From positions 124,001 through 188,000 of the forward strand of contig NZ_VOGY01000005.1 in the NCBI RefSeq assembly GCF_008033385.1: a stretch of DNA of 64,000 nucleotides, given 5' to 3'. Below are positions 8,818 to 17,167 of this stretch, in pieces. The first letter of the stretch is position 1, and every line of letters begins with the position of its first letter. The notes beneath the pieces were generated by a model, which saw only the letters and a program-made list of their open reading frames with translations, was not told where the DNA came from and ran no database searches. Source of the DNA: Algibacter pacificus (GTDB taxonomy: Bacteria > Bacteroidota > Bacteroidia > Flavobacteriales > Flavobacteriaceae). The translations under genes and the position numbers were made by a program.

Positions 8818-9336
8818 ATGTTATCAAAAGCGATAGAAAACGCATTAAATAATCAAATAAAAATAGAAGCAGAGTCTTCTCAAATCTATTTAGCTATGGC
8901 GTGTTGGGCCGAGGTTAAAGGTTTGGAAGGTGTGGCAAGTTTTATGTATGCACAGTCGGACGAAGAGCGTGAGCACATGTTAAAGCTTGTGAAATTTGTA
9001 AACGAGCGTGGTGGGCATGCTAAAATTTCAGAATTAGCAGCACCTAATGTGACGTTTACATCCTTTAAAGAAATGTTTGAAATGTTATTCGAGCACGAAG
9101 TATTTGTTTCTTCAAGTATCAATGAATTAGTACATATTAGTTTAGAGGAGAAAGATTATGCAACACATAACTTTTTACAGTGGTATGTGGCCGAGCAAAT
9201 AGAAGAAGAAGCGGTAGCACGCACCATTTTAGATAAAATAAACTTGATTGGTGATGATAAAGGTGGACTGTATCTTTTTGATAGAGATATCCAAAACCTG
9301 ACTGTAACGTCAGCATCTGCAGAAGGGTTGCAGTAA
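8818..9336 (+). CDS. ftnA: Non-haem ferritin
   Basis: 172 residues, the usual length for bacterial FtnA. The four-helix bundle carries the ferroxidase ligands: a glutamate in the first helix (IKIEAESSQIYLAMACW), E-x-x-H in DEEREHMLKL, and the QIEEE glutamates in WYVAEQIEEEAVA. It oxidises Fe(II) and stores Fe(III) mineral in a 24-mer shell. A TAACTTTA sequence about 30 bp upstream is a near match to the promoter -7 box. A small Cys/Lys-rich protein gene follows. Confidence 0.93.
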   Translation: MLSKAIENALNNQIKIEAESSQIYLAMACWAEVKGLEGVASFMYAQSDEEREHMLKLVKFVNERGGHAKISELAAPNVTFTSFKEMFEMLFEHEVFVSSSINELVHISLEEKDYATHNFLQWYVAEQIEEEAVARTILDKINLIGDDKGGLYLFDRDIQNLTVTSASAEGLQ

Positions 9337-9390
9337 TTTTAACAAGTAATTTTATTTAGATTTAATAAAAATAGTTATTTTTGTCCAAGA

Positions 9391-9398
9391 TAAATTTG
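9391..9398 (+). promoter_or_regulatory. -7 promoter box for the Cys-rich microprotein
   Basis: TAAATTTG matches TAnnTTTG exactly. Transcription from it would give a leader of about 20 nt before the TTG at 9425, supporting the longer start of the small gene. Confidence 0.45.
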
Positions 9399-9424
9399 AG
9401 GTCTATTAAATTTCATATTCTATT

Positions 9425-9586
9425 TTGGGCAAGAAAAAACAAAAAAAGGCAATTAAAATGTTACGTAAATCGGGGATAAACCTTCCTGATAAAGTAAAAA
9501 GTAGCTGCTGTAAAAAATTTAAAAAAGGGGAAAACAAGCGTTGTAAAAAATGCCCTTGTTTCGATTTACTTAAAAAAGTAGCCTAA
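9425..9586 (+). CDS. Cys/Lys-rich microprotein, 53 aa
   Basis: A small open frame read directly from the sequence. TTG at 9425 gives GKKKQKKAIKMLRKSGINLP, DKVKSSCCKKFKKGENKRC and KKCPCFDLLKKVA, ending TAA at 9584-9586. An internal ATG at 9458 would give 42 residues. About a third of residues are lysine or arginine. The cysteines are arranged CC-x(9)-C-x(2)-C-x-C, a plausible metal- or nucleic-acid-binding knuckle. Such small basic Cys-rich proteins occur in flavobacterial genomes, but I know of no function. The position after ferritin and its own -7 box suggest a real gene; iron-sulfur or zinc binding is speculation. Confidence 0.55.
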   Translation: MGKKKQKKAIKMLRKSGINLPDKVKSSCCKKFKKGENKRCKKCPCFDLLKKVA

Positions 9587-9805
9587 TTTCTTTCAAAATT
9601 AAAAATAGACTTAACAAAGAATCTTCCGTATCTTGTAGTTGTTAAGCATAATTTTTCGATAGCGTTAAAAAAATAATTTAAAGTGACTATTTGTATCAAA
9701 TAGGGGTCTTAACTTGCGTATACAATAACATTTTTTATGTAAAGAAAATGGATATAGAAGCTATAATTTTTTAAACTCGAATATTAATTTAATTATCCCA
9801 TGTAA

Positions 9806-10279
9806 ATGAAAAAAACAGCAATTTTATTAATTTTAGCCTTGGCATTGGTTTCATGCGGAGCTTCAAAAGTGGTACGTACTTCAAAAAAAGTAATGAAAGG
9901 AAACTGGACCTTAAGTACTATTTCTTATAGTGAAAAAGGAACTTATAACGTCTCGTTACTTGGTGATGCATCAAAAATGTGTTTTGAAGGTAGTGATTGG
10001 CAATTTATTCCTAATAATAACACAGGAATTTATACCATTAACAATACAGAGTGTAGTGTTGGTGCGCGTAATTTTATCTTCACAATTCAAGAAGTAGATC
10101 CAACAACAGATTTGTACGATTTTCTGTTAAAACCAACCGACGAAAAAGGAAAATCTCCAACCAATTACGGTTACAGAATGCAATTGGTGCATTTAGATAA
10201 CTATAGTATGCAATGGCAACAAACCGTTAGTGTAGAGGGGAAACCATTTACCATTTCAATGAATTTTATTAAAAACTAA
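9806..10279 (+). CDS. Lipocalin-like lipoprotein
   Basis: 157 residues with a lipoprotein signal peptide (LALALVSCGAS, lipobox cysteine at about residue 17). The mature part begins KGNWTLSTISY, a G-x-W motif typical of the first strand of lipocalin-like domains, followed by alternating beta segments. Flavobacterial relatives are annotated as lipocalin family proteins; the ligand is unknown. Probably anchored in the outer membrane. It lies 9 bp before the OmpA-type lipoprotein, so the two are likely one transcription unit of envelope proteins. Confidence 0.7.
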   Translation: MKKTAILLILALALVSCGASKVVRTSKKVMKGNWTLSTISYSEKGTYNVSLLGDASKMCFEGSDWQFIPNNNTGIYTINNTECSVGARNFIFTIQEVDPTTDLYDFLLKPTDEKGKSPTNYGYRMQLVHLDNYSMQWQQTVSVEGKPFTISMNFIKN

Positions 10280-10288
10280 AAATTAATT

Positions 10289-10993
10289 ATGAAAACAATA
10301 TTAAACAAAGTAGGATTAATCCTTTTAGCAGTAATGCTTACTGTAAATGTAACAAGCTGTGCATCGGTTCAGAACGCAAATAACAAGCAAAAAGGTGGGG
10401 TTATAGGTGCTGCTGCTGGTGGTATTTTGGGTGCTATTATTGGTAATAACGTTGGTAAAGGCGGTAATGGCGAATTAGGAGCTGTTATTGGTGGTGTTAT
10501 TGGTGGTGGTGCTGGTGTGCTTATTGGAAATAAAATGGATAAGCAAGCGCAACAAATTGAAAACGAAATTCCTGGTGCAACCGTAGAACGTGTGGACGAT
10601 GGTATTGTGGTAACTTTCGATGAAAATAGTGGTGTGTATTTCAATACGGCAAAGTATAATATAAATGCAGCGTCGCAAGAAACTTTAAATAAATTAGTTG
10701 CTGTTTTTCAAGAATATCCAGATACCAATGTTTTAGTTGTTGGGCATACCGATAGTGTTGGGAGCGAAGCTTCTAATTTAACCTTATCTAAAAATAGAGC
10801 AGAGGCTGTTACTAATTATTTTTTAGGAAAAGGATTAAGTGCAGGGCGTTTTACAACTAATTGGTATGGTGAAACCCAGCCAACGCATGATAATGCTACA
10901 GCAGAAGGTCGTGCTAAAAATAGAAGAGTAAATATTGCTATTCTTCCAAACGAAAAAATGATTGAAGATGCTAAAACTGAAGCTGGACAATAA
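10289..10993 (+). CDS. OmpA-family lipoprotein with glycine zipper
   Basis: 234 residues. A lipoprotein signal peptide with cysteine in VTSCASV is followed by a glycine zipper (about 35-75: GGVIGAAAGGILGAIIG and a second block). An OmpA-like peptidoglycan-binding domain (about 105-225) follows, with GHTDSVG and LSKNRAEAV carrying the Asp and Arg that hold diaminopimelate in the family. The last part contains EGRAKNRRVNIAI, the usual end of the domain. It would tether the outer membrane to murein, and the zipper may insert into or oligomerise at the membrane. A strong terminator follows. Confidence 0.9.
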   Translation: MKTILNKVGLILLAVMLTVNVTSCASVQNANNKQKGGVIGAAAGGILGAIIGNNVGKGGNGELGAVIGGVIGGGAGVLIGNKMDKQAQQIENEIPGATVERVDDGIVVTFDENSGVYFNTAKYNINAASQETLNKLVAVFQEYPDTNVLVVGHTDSVGSEASNLTLSKNRAEAVTNYFLGKGLSAGRFTTNWYGETQPTHDNATAEGRAKNRRVNIAILPNEKMIEDAKTEAGQ

Positions 10994-11021
10994 GCGGGAT
11001 TTTTTAACAATTAATTTAGAG

Positions 11022-11050
11022 GCTATTCTTTTCGGGATAGCTTTTTTTTT
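11022..11050 (+). terminator. Rho-independent terminator
   Basis: GCTATTC and GGATAGC form a 7-bp stem (one G-T pair) around TTTTCG, followed by nine T residues. It ends the lipocalin/OmpA unit. Confidence 0.85.
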
Positions 11051-11448
11051 GTCTGTATAATTGAGTTAGTTTTTTTTAATTCAAAGGACGTATTAAAAAA
11101 ATTAGAGTCTATTTTTTGTATAAAATTACGTAGGTTTTAAAATGTATAAAAAACACTATAAATACTCGGGGTTTGAGAGGTTTTTCTTAATGATTTTGCC
11201 TTGTTATAGTTAAGCTGATATTACCATATAAAATAAGAAAATACATCGTTTTTAAGGGGCTTATCTAGCATGTTGATGCCCTAAATTATTTAATAAAAAA
11301 AATAAAACAAAAATAATAACAGTGTATGTATTTAGAATATAGTGTGTTATGATTTTTTTTGAATTGGTTCTTTCAGGTTTGATGTTTTCACAAAAAAAAT
11401 AAAAAGTAAAAAACTGTATCTTAGGATGCAAATTTAGATTTGGAAGGT
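11051..11448. other. Intergenic stretch with no gene seen
   Basis: Very AT-rich, about 400 bp. Apart from a near-consensus -7 box TATCTTAG at 11417-11424, about 25 bp before the kinase ATG, I see no reading frame, RNA or repeat. Confidence 0.5.
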
Positions 11449-14400
11449 ATGAAAAATAAAAAATCCGATTTTTACGTTGTGGGTATTGGGGCCTCCGCAG
11501 GAGGGTTAGATGCGATACAAACACTGTTTGATAGCGTTCCTAATAATACCGGGATGGCTTTTATTATTATTCAGCATCTTTCTCCAGATTTTAAGAGTTT
11601 AATGCCCGAGTTGTTAAGTAAGCATACTAGTATGCCTATTTTTACAGCCGAGGATAAGCAAACCATTAAGCCTAATTGCATTTATTTAAATCAAAGAAGT
11701 AAAAACTTACATGTAAAAGGTTCGGAATTATATTTGTTGGATAAGGGCCCTAAACATAACTTAAACCTTCCTATAGATATCTTTTTTCATACTTTGGGTG
11801 AAGAGTTCCAAGATAAATCTGTTGGGGTTATTTTGTCGGGAACAGGTTCCGACGGTTCGCGGGGAATAAAAACCATTAAAGAAGAAGGCGGGACTGTAAT
11901 TGTACAAGACCCCATTACGGCACAATTTGACGGCATGCCTAATTCGGCCATTTCTACGAACATAGTAGATTATATTTTAAGTCCGAAAAAAATTGCAGAA
12001 ATTTTTTATAAAAAACCTATAAATAGACCATTGTTAACGGAGCAACTTCAAGAGAACTCATCAAATGAATCTCTAATTTATGATATTCTTACAGTAATTT
12101 ATAAGTACTCCGGTATCGATTTTAGGGAATATAAAAAAAACACACTGTTGCGTAGGCTAGAAAAGCGGATGAATATTAATAATATTGAACATCTGTTCGA
12201 TTATTCAACATATTTAGCTAGCAATATAGCAGAGCAGCAGGCTTTGAAAGAAGATTTTTTAATAGGCGTAACACGATTTTTTAGAGATAGTGATGCTTTT
12301 AAAGCGTTGAAAAAAGAAGTTATACCAGATATATGTAAAAGGAAAACCAGTAATGAAACAATACGTGTTTGGGTAGCTGGTTGTTCTACAGGAGAGGAAG
12401 TATATACTTTAGCTATTTTAATTGACGATTATATTCGTACACATCAACTTAATTTAGATTTTAAAATATTTGCAACCGATATAGATTCTAAAGCACTTGC
12501 TATTGCTGGGCTTGGTATGTATCATGTTAATATTATAAACGAAATAGAAAAATCATACTTAGATCGATACTTTGTAAAAAGTGGCGATAAATTTCAAATT
12601 ATAAAACGGATTCGTGAAAAAATTGTGTTTTCAAATCATAATTTAATTAAAGACCCGCCTTTTATAAGGATGGATTTAATTTCATGTCGAAATTTATTGA
12701 TTTATTTCGACAATAAAATTCAAAAGAAAGTGATGTTTAACTTTCAATTTGCGTTAAATCAATTTGCTTATTTGTTTTTAGGAAATAGTGAATCTTTAGG
12801 AGAGGTTTCAGAGTGTTTTAAATCTATTGATGTAAAGTGGAAAATATTCCAAAATATGTCTAAATCTAAGCATATTCCAAGTCATACAAACGACGGAGAG
12901 CGTATTTCCACTATTGCGTATAAATACCCCTCAATGGAGCTACCTCATCATTCGCCACAGTATAAGTCTAAAGATAGTCCAGAGTTAATTTATCATAAAT
13001 ATTTAAGTAAAAAGTTTAGTCCAGCATCTATCTTTATTGATAAAAATTTTAATATTCTTTTTATAAAAGGCGATGCCGGAAAGCGATTAACACACACCGA
13101 AGGTGTTTTTCAAAATAATTTATTAAAAACAGTAAATCCAGATATTGCCTCTATTATTAGAAGTGGTGTTAGGCGTCTTGAAAGTGAAAAACAAGATATT
13201 GTCATTAAGGGCGTTGTAAATAGAAAGGAGGATCAGCATTTTTCTTTCGATCTAAATTTTCATAAAGCTGTTATCGATGATAGCAGTAGCGATTGCTATT
13301 TAATAGAATTTAGTAACGATAAAGAAATAAGTAAGTACGAGCCTTTAGAAATTGAAACTATTAATATTAATGATGTTTCAAACCAACGATTAGAAGATTT
13401 AGAAAACGAATTAAAAGTTGTAAAAACAGAATTACAAAATGCTATAGAAGAGCTGGAAACAAGTAATGAAGAATTACAGTCGTCCAACGAAGAGTTAATG
13501 GCATCCAATGAAGAGTTACAAAGTACAAATGAAGAGTTACAGTCTGTAAACGAAGAGCTGTATACGGTAAATACAGAAATGCAAGAAAAAAACAAAGAAC
13601 TAACTAACCTTAGTAACGATGTTACAAACTTGCTTGATAATACAGATATTGCCACATTATTTTTGGATACAGATTTACGCATTCGAAAATTTACACCTGG
13701 TCTTACCGAAGTCTTTAATTTAACCGAATTAGATTATGGTAGGCCGCTTTCTACCTTTACTTCAAATTTTAATGAAGAAACTAGAGCTTCAATTATTGAA
13801 GATTCTAAACAGGTTTTAGAAAAACTTATTGTAATAGAAAAGCAAGTAAAAGATGTAAATGATAATTATTATTTAAAAAGAATTAGTCCTTTTATTACAG
13901 CAAATAAAGCGATAAATGGGGTGGTAATTACTCTAGATAATATAAATAAACTTAAAGAAATTGAAGAAGAATTAGCCGTTACAGATTTAAGATATCATAG
14001 GCTTTTTGAAAACTTAAATGAAGGCTTTTTACATGCAAAAATTATAACAAATTTTAAAGACGAACCTATTGGTTGGGAGTATTTGGATGTCAACCCAAAA
14101 TACGAAGAACTTGCTGGGGTCGATGCAAGTGTGTTAAAAGGTCAAAAACTTAAAGATGTTTTAGAGTATTTGAAAGACGATCCTTCGGTATGGATTCCAA
14201 CCTTTGGAAAAACGGCTTTAACGGGAGAAGAGCAATTTATTGAAGATTACCAAACACGAGATGGTAAACATTTTTATTTACATCTATTTTCACCAACAAA
14301 AGGTGAGTTTGCCGCAACTTTTACAGATATTACAGAGTTACACAATAAAGAAGAAGCGCTTAGAAAAAGTGATAAAGAACTAAATAGGGTTCAGGAAATA

Positions 14401-15897
14401 ACCCATATAGGTAGCTGGTATTTTGATTTAGAAACAGAACAAGTAACATGGACCGCAGAGTTGTTTAAAATGTATAATTTAGATCCAAACAAACCTGTGC
14501 CTGTTTTCTCAGAACATCATAATTTATTTACTCAAGAAAGTTGGGAACGATTAATTTTAGCGATTGAAAATACTAAACTTACAGGAGAACCTTATCAATT
14601 AGAATTGCAAATGCGCAATAATGAAGAAGATAAAGGGTGGATGTGGGCTCAAGGCGAAGCGGTAAAAGATAAGGAAAATAATATTATTGCTTTGCGTGGT
14701 GCAGCACAAGATATAACACAACAAAAGCATAATGAAATCGAGTTGATAAAAGCGAGAAAGTTGGCTGAATATGCCAATATTCATAAAAATTATTTTCTAG
14801 CCAATATGAGCCATGAAATTAGAACGCCTATGAGTGGGGTTTTAGGGTTTTCTGAATTATTGAAAAGAGATGATTTAACAAGGGATGAGCGTATTAAATA
14901 TCTAGAAATTATAGATAGTAATTCAAAACAGCTTTTAAATTTAATTGATGATATTATTGATGTTGCTAAAATAGAATCGAACGAAATTAAAATTATTGAA
15001 AAACCGTGTCATATTCCGGATTTAATTAAGAATCTAGAAATTACATACAATCAATTAAAAATAGCAGAACAAAAGCAAAATATTTTATTTAAAACTGAAA
15101 TCCCTAATTCATATCAAGATTTAGTAATTCTTACCGATAAACGAAGGCTCGAACAGGTTATTTCAAACCTCTTAAATAATGCTTTAAAATTTTCTGAAGA
15201 AGGAGAAATATTTTTTGGTTTTGAAGTAGAAACCGATTATTTAAAATTCTTTGTGAAAGATCAGGGTATTGGAATAGAAAGAAGTAAGCAACATGAAATA
15301 TTTGAACGTTTTAAGCAAGTAAATTACGAGAGTAGTACAAAATATGGAGGCACAGGCTTAGGACTTTCAATTTGTAAAGGTATTGTTACTTTACTAGGAG
15401 GTCATATTATGGTGAGTTCAGAGTTTAATGAGGGGGCATTGTTTGAGTTTACTATACCACTAAAATTAGAAAAACTTAATTATATAGAAGAGAAAAAAGA
15501 AGATGTTGAAAATTTTGATTTTCTTAAAGGGAAAACCATTTTAATTGCTGAAGATGATGCCTTAATTCGGTTGCTTTTTAAAATTGTATTAAAAGGAAAA
15601 GGTGTAAATATATTATTTGCAAACACAGGAACAGAAGCTGTACGTATTTATAAAGAAACAGCAAATATTGATTTGGTTTTATTAGATATACGAATGCCAG
15701 AAATGAGTGGGATAGTGGCATTGGATAAAATTTTAAATTTAAATCCAGATGCTAAAATTATAATGCAAACAGCATACGTAATGCATGATGAAAAAGAAAA
15801 ATGCTTTAAAAAAGGCTGTGTTGGCTTTTTATCAAAACCAGTTGTAAAAGAAGAATTGTTTAATATGTTGCATAAATGGTTAGTTGTAAGTGTTTAA
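11449..15897 (+). CDS. CheB-CheR-PAS hybrid histidine kinase
   Basis: 1482 residues from the ATG; a TTG three codons earlier is also in frame. Domains in order: CheB methylesterase (about 10-185) with serine in GIGASAGG, histidine in IQHLSP and aspartate in GTGSDGSRG, so the triad looks intact. CheR methyltransferase (about 205-465) with FLIGVTRFFRD and the SAM loop VAGCSTGEE. A coiled coil (about 645-730) of repeated SNEEL/STNEEL units. Three PAS domains (about 735-1095). HisKA with NMSHEIRTP (His near 1121), then HATPase with GTGLGLSIC, and a receiver with acidic AEDD and phospho-acceptor in LLDIRMPEM. It probably senses a signal and phosphorylates itself. No chemotaxis genes are nearby, so the CheB/CheR part may act within the protein. 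Confidence 0.93.
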   Translation: MKNKKSDFYVVGIGASAGGLDAIQTLFDSVPNNTGMAFIIIQHLSPDFKSLMPELLSKHTSMPIFTAEDKQTIKPNCIYLNQRSKNLHVKGSELYLLDKGPKHNLNLPIDIFFHTLGEEFQDKSVGVILSGTGSDGSRGIKTIKEEGGTVIVQDPITAQFDGMPNSAISTNIVDYILSPKKIAEIFYKKPINRPLLTEQLQENSSNESLIYDILTVIYKYSGIDFREYKKNTLLRRLEKRMNINNIEHLFDYSTYLASNIAEQQALKEDFLIGVTRFFRDSDAFKALKKEVIPDICKRKTSNETIRVWVAGCSTGEEVYTLAILIDDYIRTHQLNLDFKIFATDIDSKALAIAGLGMYHVNIINEIEKSYLDRYFVKSGDKFQIIKRIREKIVFSNHNLIKDPPFIRMDLISCRNLLIYFDNKIQKKVMFNFQFALNQFAYLFLGNSESLGEVSECFKSIDVKWKIFQNMSKSKHIPSHTNDGERISTIAYKYPSMELPHHSPQYKSKDSPELIYHKYLSKKFSPASIFIDKNFNILFIKGDAGKRLTHTEGVFQNNLLKTVNPDIASIIRSGVRRLESEKQDIVIKGVVNRKEDQHFSFDLNFHKAVIDDSSSDCYLIEFSNDKEISKYEPLEIETININDVSNQRLEDLENELKVVKTELQNAIEELETSNEELQSSNEELMASNEELQSTNEELQSVNEELYTVNTEMQEKNKELTNLSNDVTNLLDNTDIATLFLDTDLRIRKFTPGLTEVFNLTELDYGRPLSTFTSNFNEETRASIIEDSKQVLEKLIVIEKQVKDVNDNYYLKRISPFITANKAINGVVITLDNINKLKEIEEELAVTDLRYHRLFENLNEGFLHAKIITNFKDEPIGWEYLDVNPKYEELAGVDASVLKGQKLKDVLEYLKDDPSVWIPTFGKTALTGEEQFIEDYQTRDGKHFYLHLFSPTKGEFAATFTDITELHNKEEALRKSDKELNRVQEITHIGSWYFDLETEQVTWTAELFKMYNLDPNKPVPVFSEHHNLFTQESWERLILAIENTKLTGEPYQLELQMRNNEEDKGWMWAQGEAVKDKENNIIALRGAAQDITQQKHNEIELIKARKLAEYANIHKNYFLANMSHEIRTPMSGVLGFSELLKRDDLTRDERIKYLEIIDSNSKQLLNLIDDIIDVAKIESNEIKIIEKPCHIPDLIKNLEITYNQLKIAEQKQNILFKTEIPNSYQDLVILTDKRRLEQVISNLLNNALKFSEEGEIFFGFEVETDYLKFFVKDQGIGIERSKQHEIFERFKQVNYESSTKYGGTGLGLSICKGIVTLLGGHIMVSSEFNEGALFEFTIPLKLEKLNYIEEKKEDVENFDFLKGKTILIAEDDALIRLLFKIVLKGKGVNILFANTGTEAVRIYKETANIDLVLLDIRMPEMSGIVALDKILNLNPDAKIIMQTAYVMHDEKEKCFKKGCVGFLSKPVVKEELFNMLHKWLVVSV

Positions 15898-15949
15898 GGT
15901 TCAGTGAAAAAAGAATAGACATTTTTAAAATATAATGGCCTTTCAGGTT

Positions 15950-17167
15950 TTACCGACGTCTATTTGGTAAAAGCGGAGGTGGTTCGCCATTAAATGGATT
16001 CCATCGGCTAATGCTTTTAGCACCCATACCAGCAGCGCTTATTACGGCACGATCGCCGTAGCGTTGGCGCATAGTATCGATAGCTTGGGTTAACTGCAGT
16101 TGTTTTTCATTGTCTTCAAACAGATTAATTTGATAGCCGCCTTCAACTAAATGACTAAATTTTACGCCAATTAACCGCACTAATAATCTACGGTTATACA
16201 GTTTTTTATACAAATCTAAAACCACAGGAATAATACTATGATCCATAGCGCTATACGGAATACGCTGTTGTTGGGTGTAGGTTTGAAAATCGGAATATCT
16301 AATTTTAAACGTGATGCAAGCCGTTAGCTTATTGCCTCGGCGTAATTGATAAGCCAAATTTTCGGTCATCGCAATAATAATGCCTTTTAGTTTTAAAACA
16401 TCGGTAGTGTCTTTATTAAAAGTACGCTCTGTAGAAATGGATTTCCGTTCCTGGTATTGCACCACGGGGCTGAGGTCGATACCATTCGCTTTTTTCCAAA
16501 TGCTTAAACCGTTTTTCCCGAGGACTTTATGCATTAAATCCATAGGCATATCTTGCACGGTTTTAATACGTTTTACGCCTAAATCGCAAAGGGATTTATA
16601 AGTAACTTCGCCAACCATAGGGATTTTTCGAACGGAAAGTGGGGCTAAAAATGGTTTTTCGGTACCCGATACAATTTTAATTTCATTGTTGGGCTTGGCT
16701 TCTCCCGTGGCTATTTTAGAGACTGTTTTATTAATGGATAGCCCAAAAGAAATAGGGAGTCCGGTTTCCTTCATAATACGTTGTCGCAATTCCGAAGCTA
16801 ATTTGTGGCAACCAAAAAACTTATCCATTCCGGTTAAATCGATATAAAACTCATCGATGGACGATTTTTCATAAAGCGGAACGCTATCTTTTATAACATC
16901 GGTAACATCTTTAGAGAAATTACTGTAAATACCCGCATTTCCGCGTAAAATAACGGCTTCGGGACAAAGAGATTTTGCTAAACGCATAGGCATAGCAGAA
17001 TGGATGCCAAATTTTCGTGCTTCATAACTACAGGATGCGACTACGCCCCGACTGGATGTGCCGCCAATAAGCACCGGTTTTCCAATTAATCGGCTGTCGA
17101 GTAGGCGTTCGCAAGACACAAAAAAAGTGTCTAAATCCATGTGGACAATGGAGCGGTTTTTATTCAT
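15950..17167 (-). CDS. dinB: Y-family DNA polymerase (DinB/Pol IV-like)
   Basis: 405 residues. Catalytic acidic motifs are present: MDLDTFFVSCER near the start and SSIDEFYIDLTG near residue 105. The YEARKFGIHSAMPM steric-gate region and the little-finger domain (about 240-345) are intact. A QINLF sequence near residue 350 fits the QxxL(F) sliding-clamp-binding motif. It inserts nucleotides opposite damaged bases. Its start overlaps the end of the dnaE-like gene by 4 bp (ATGA), so translation is probably coupled. Given a UmuD-like gene across the divergent promoter, it may serve as the UmuC-type partner; I keep dinB as the nearest symbol. Confidence 0.88.
   Translation of the reverse strand: MNKNRSIVHMDLDTFFVSCERLLDSRLIGKPVLIGGTSSRGVVASCSYEARKFGIHSAMPMRLAKSLCPEAVILRGNAGIYSNFSKDVTDVIKDSVPLYEKSSIDEFYIDLTGMDKFFGCHKLASELRQRIMKETGLPISFGLSINKTVSKIATGEAKPNNEIKIVSGTEKPFLAPLSVRKIPMVGEVTYKSLCDLGVKRIKTVQDMPMDLMHKVLGKNGLSIWKKANGIDLSPVVQYQERKSISTERTFNKDTTDVLKLKGIIIAMTENLAYQLRRGNKLTACITFKIRYSDFQTYTQQQRIPYSAMDHSIIPVVLDLYKKLYNRRLLVRLIGVKFSHLVEGGYQINLFEDNEKQLQLTQAIDTMRQRYGDRAVISAAGMGAKSISRWNPFNGEPPPLLPNRRR

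Noticed and set aside
9687-9703. Hairpin CTATTTG/CAAATAG before the lipocalin-like gene
   Set aside because: The stem is 7 bp of A-T pairs with no T run; it may be chance in AT-rich DNA.
10369-10678. Minus-strand frames of 91 and 67 residues
   Set aside because: They are shadows of the glycine-zipper repeats of the OmpA lipoprotein; Pro-rich composition reflects antisense GGT codons.
13296-13682. 128-residue minus-strand Ser/Asn-rich frame
   Set aside because: Antisense shadow of the repeated SNEEL coiled coil in the CheB-CheR kinase.
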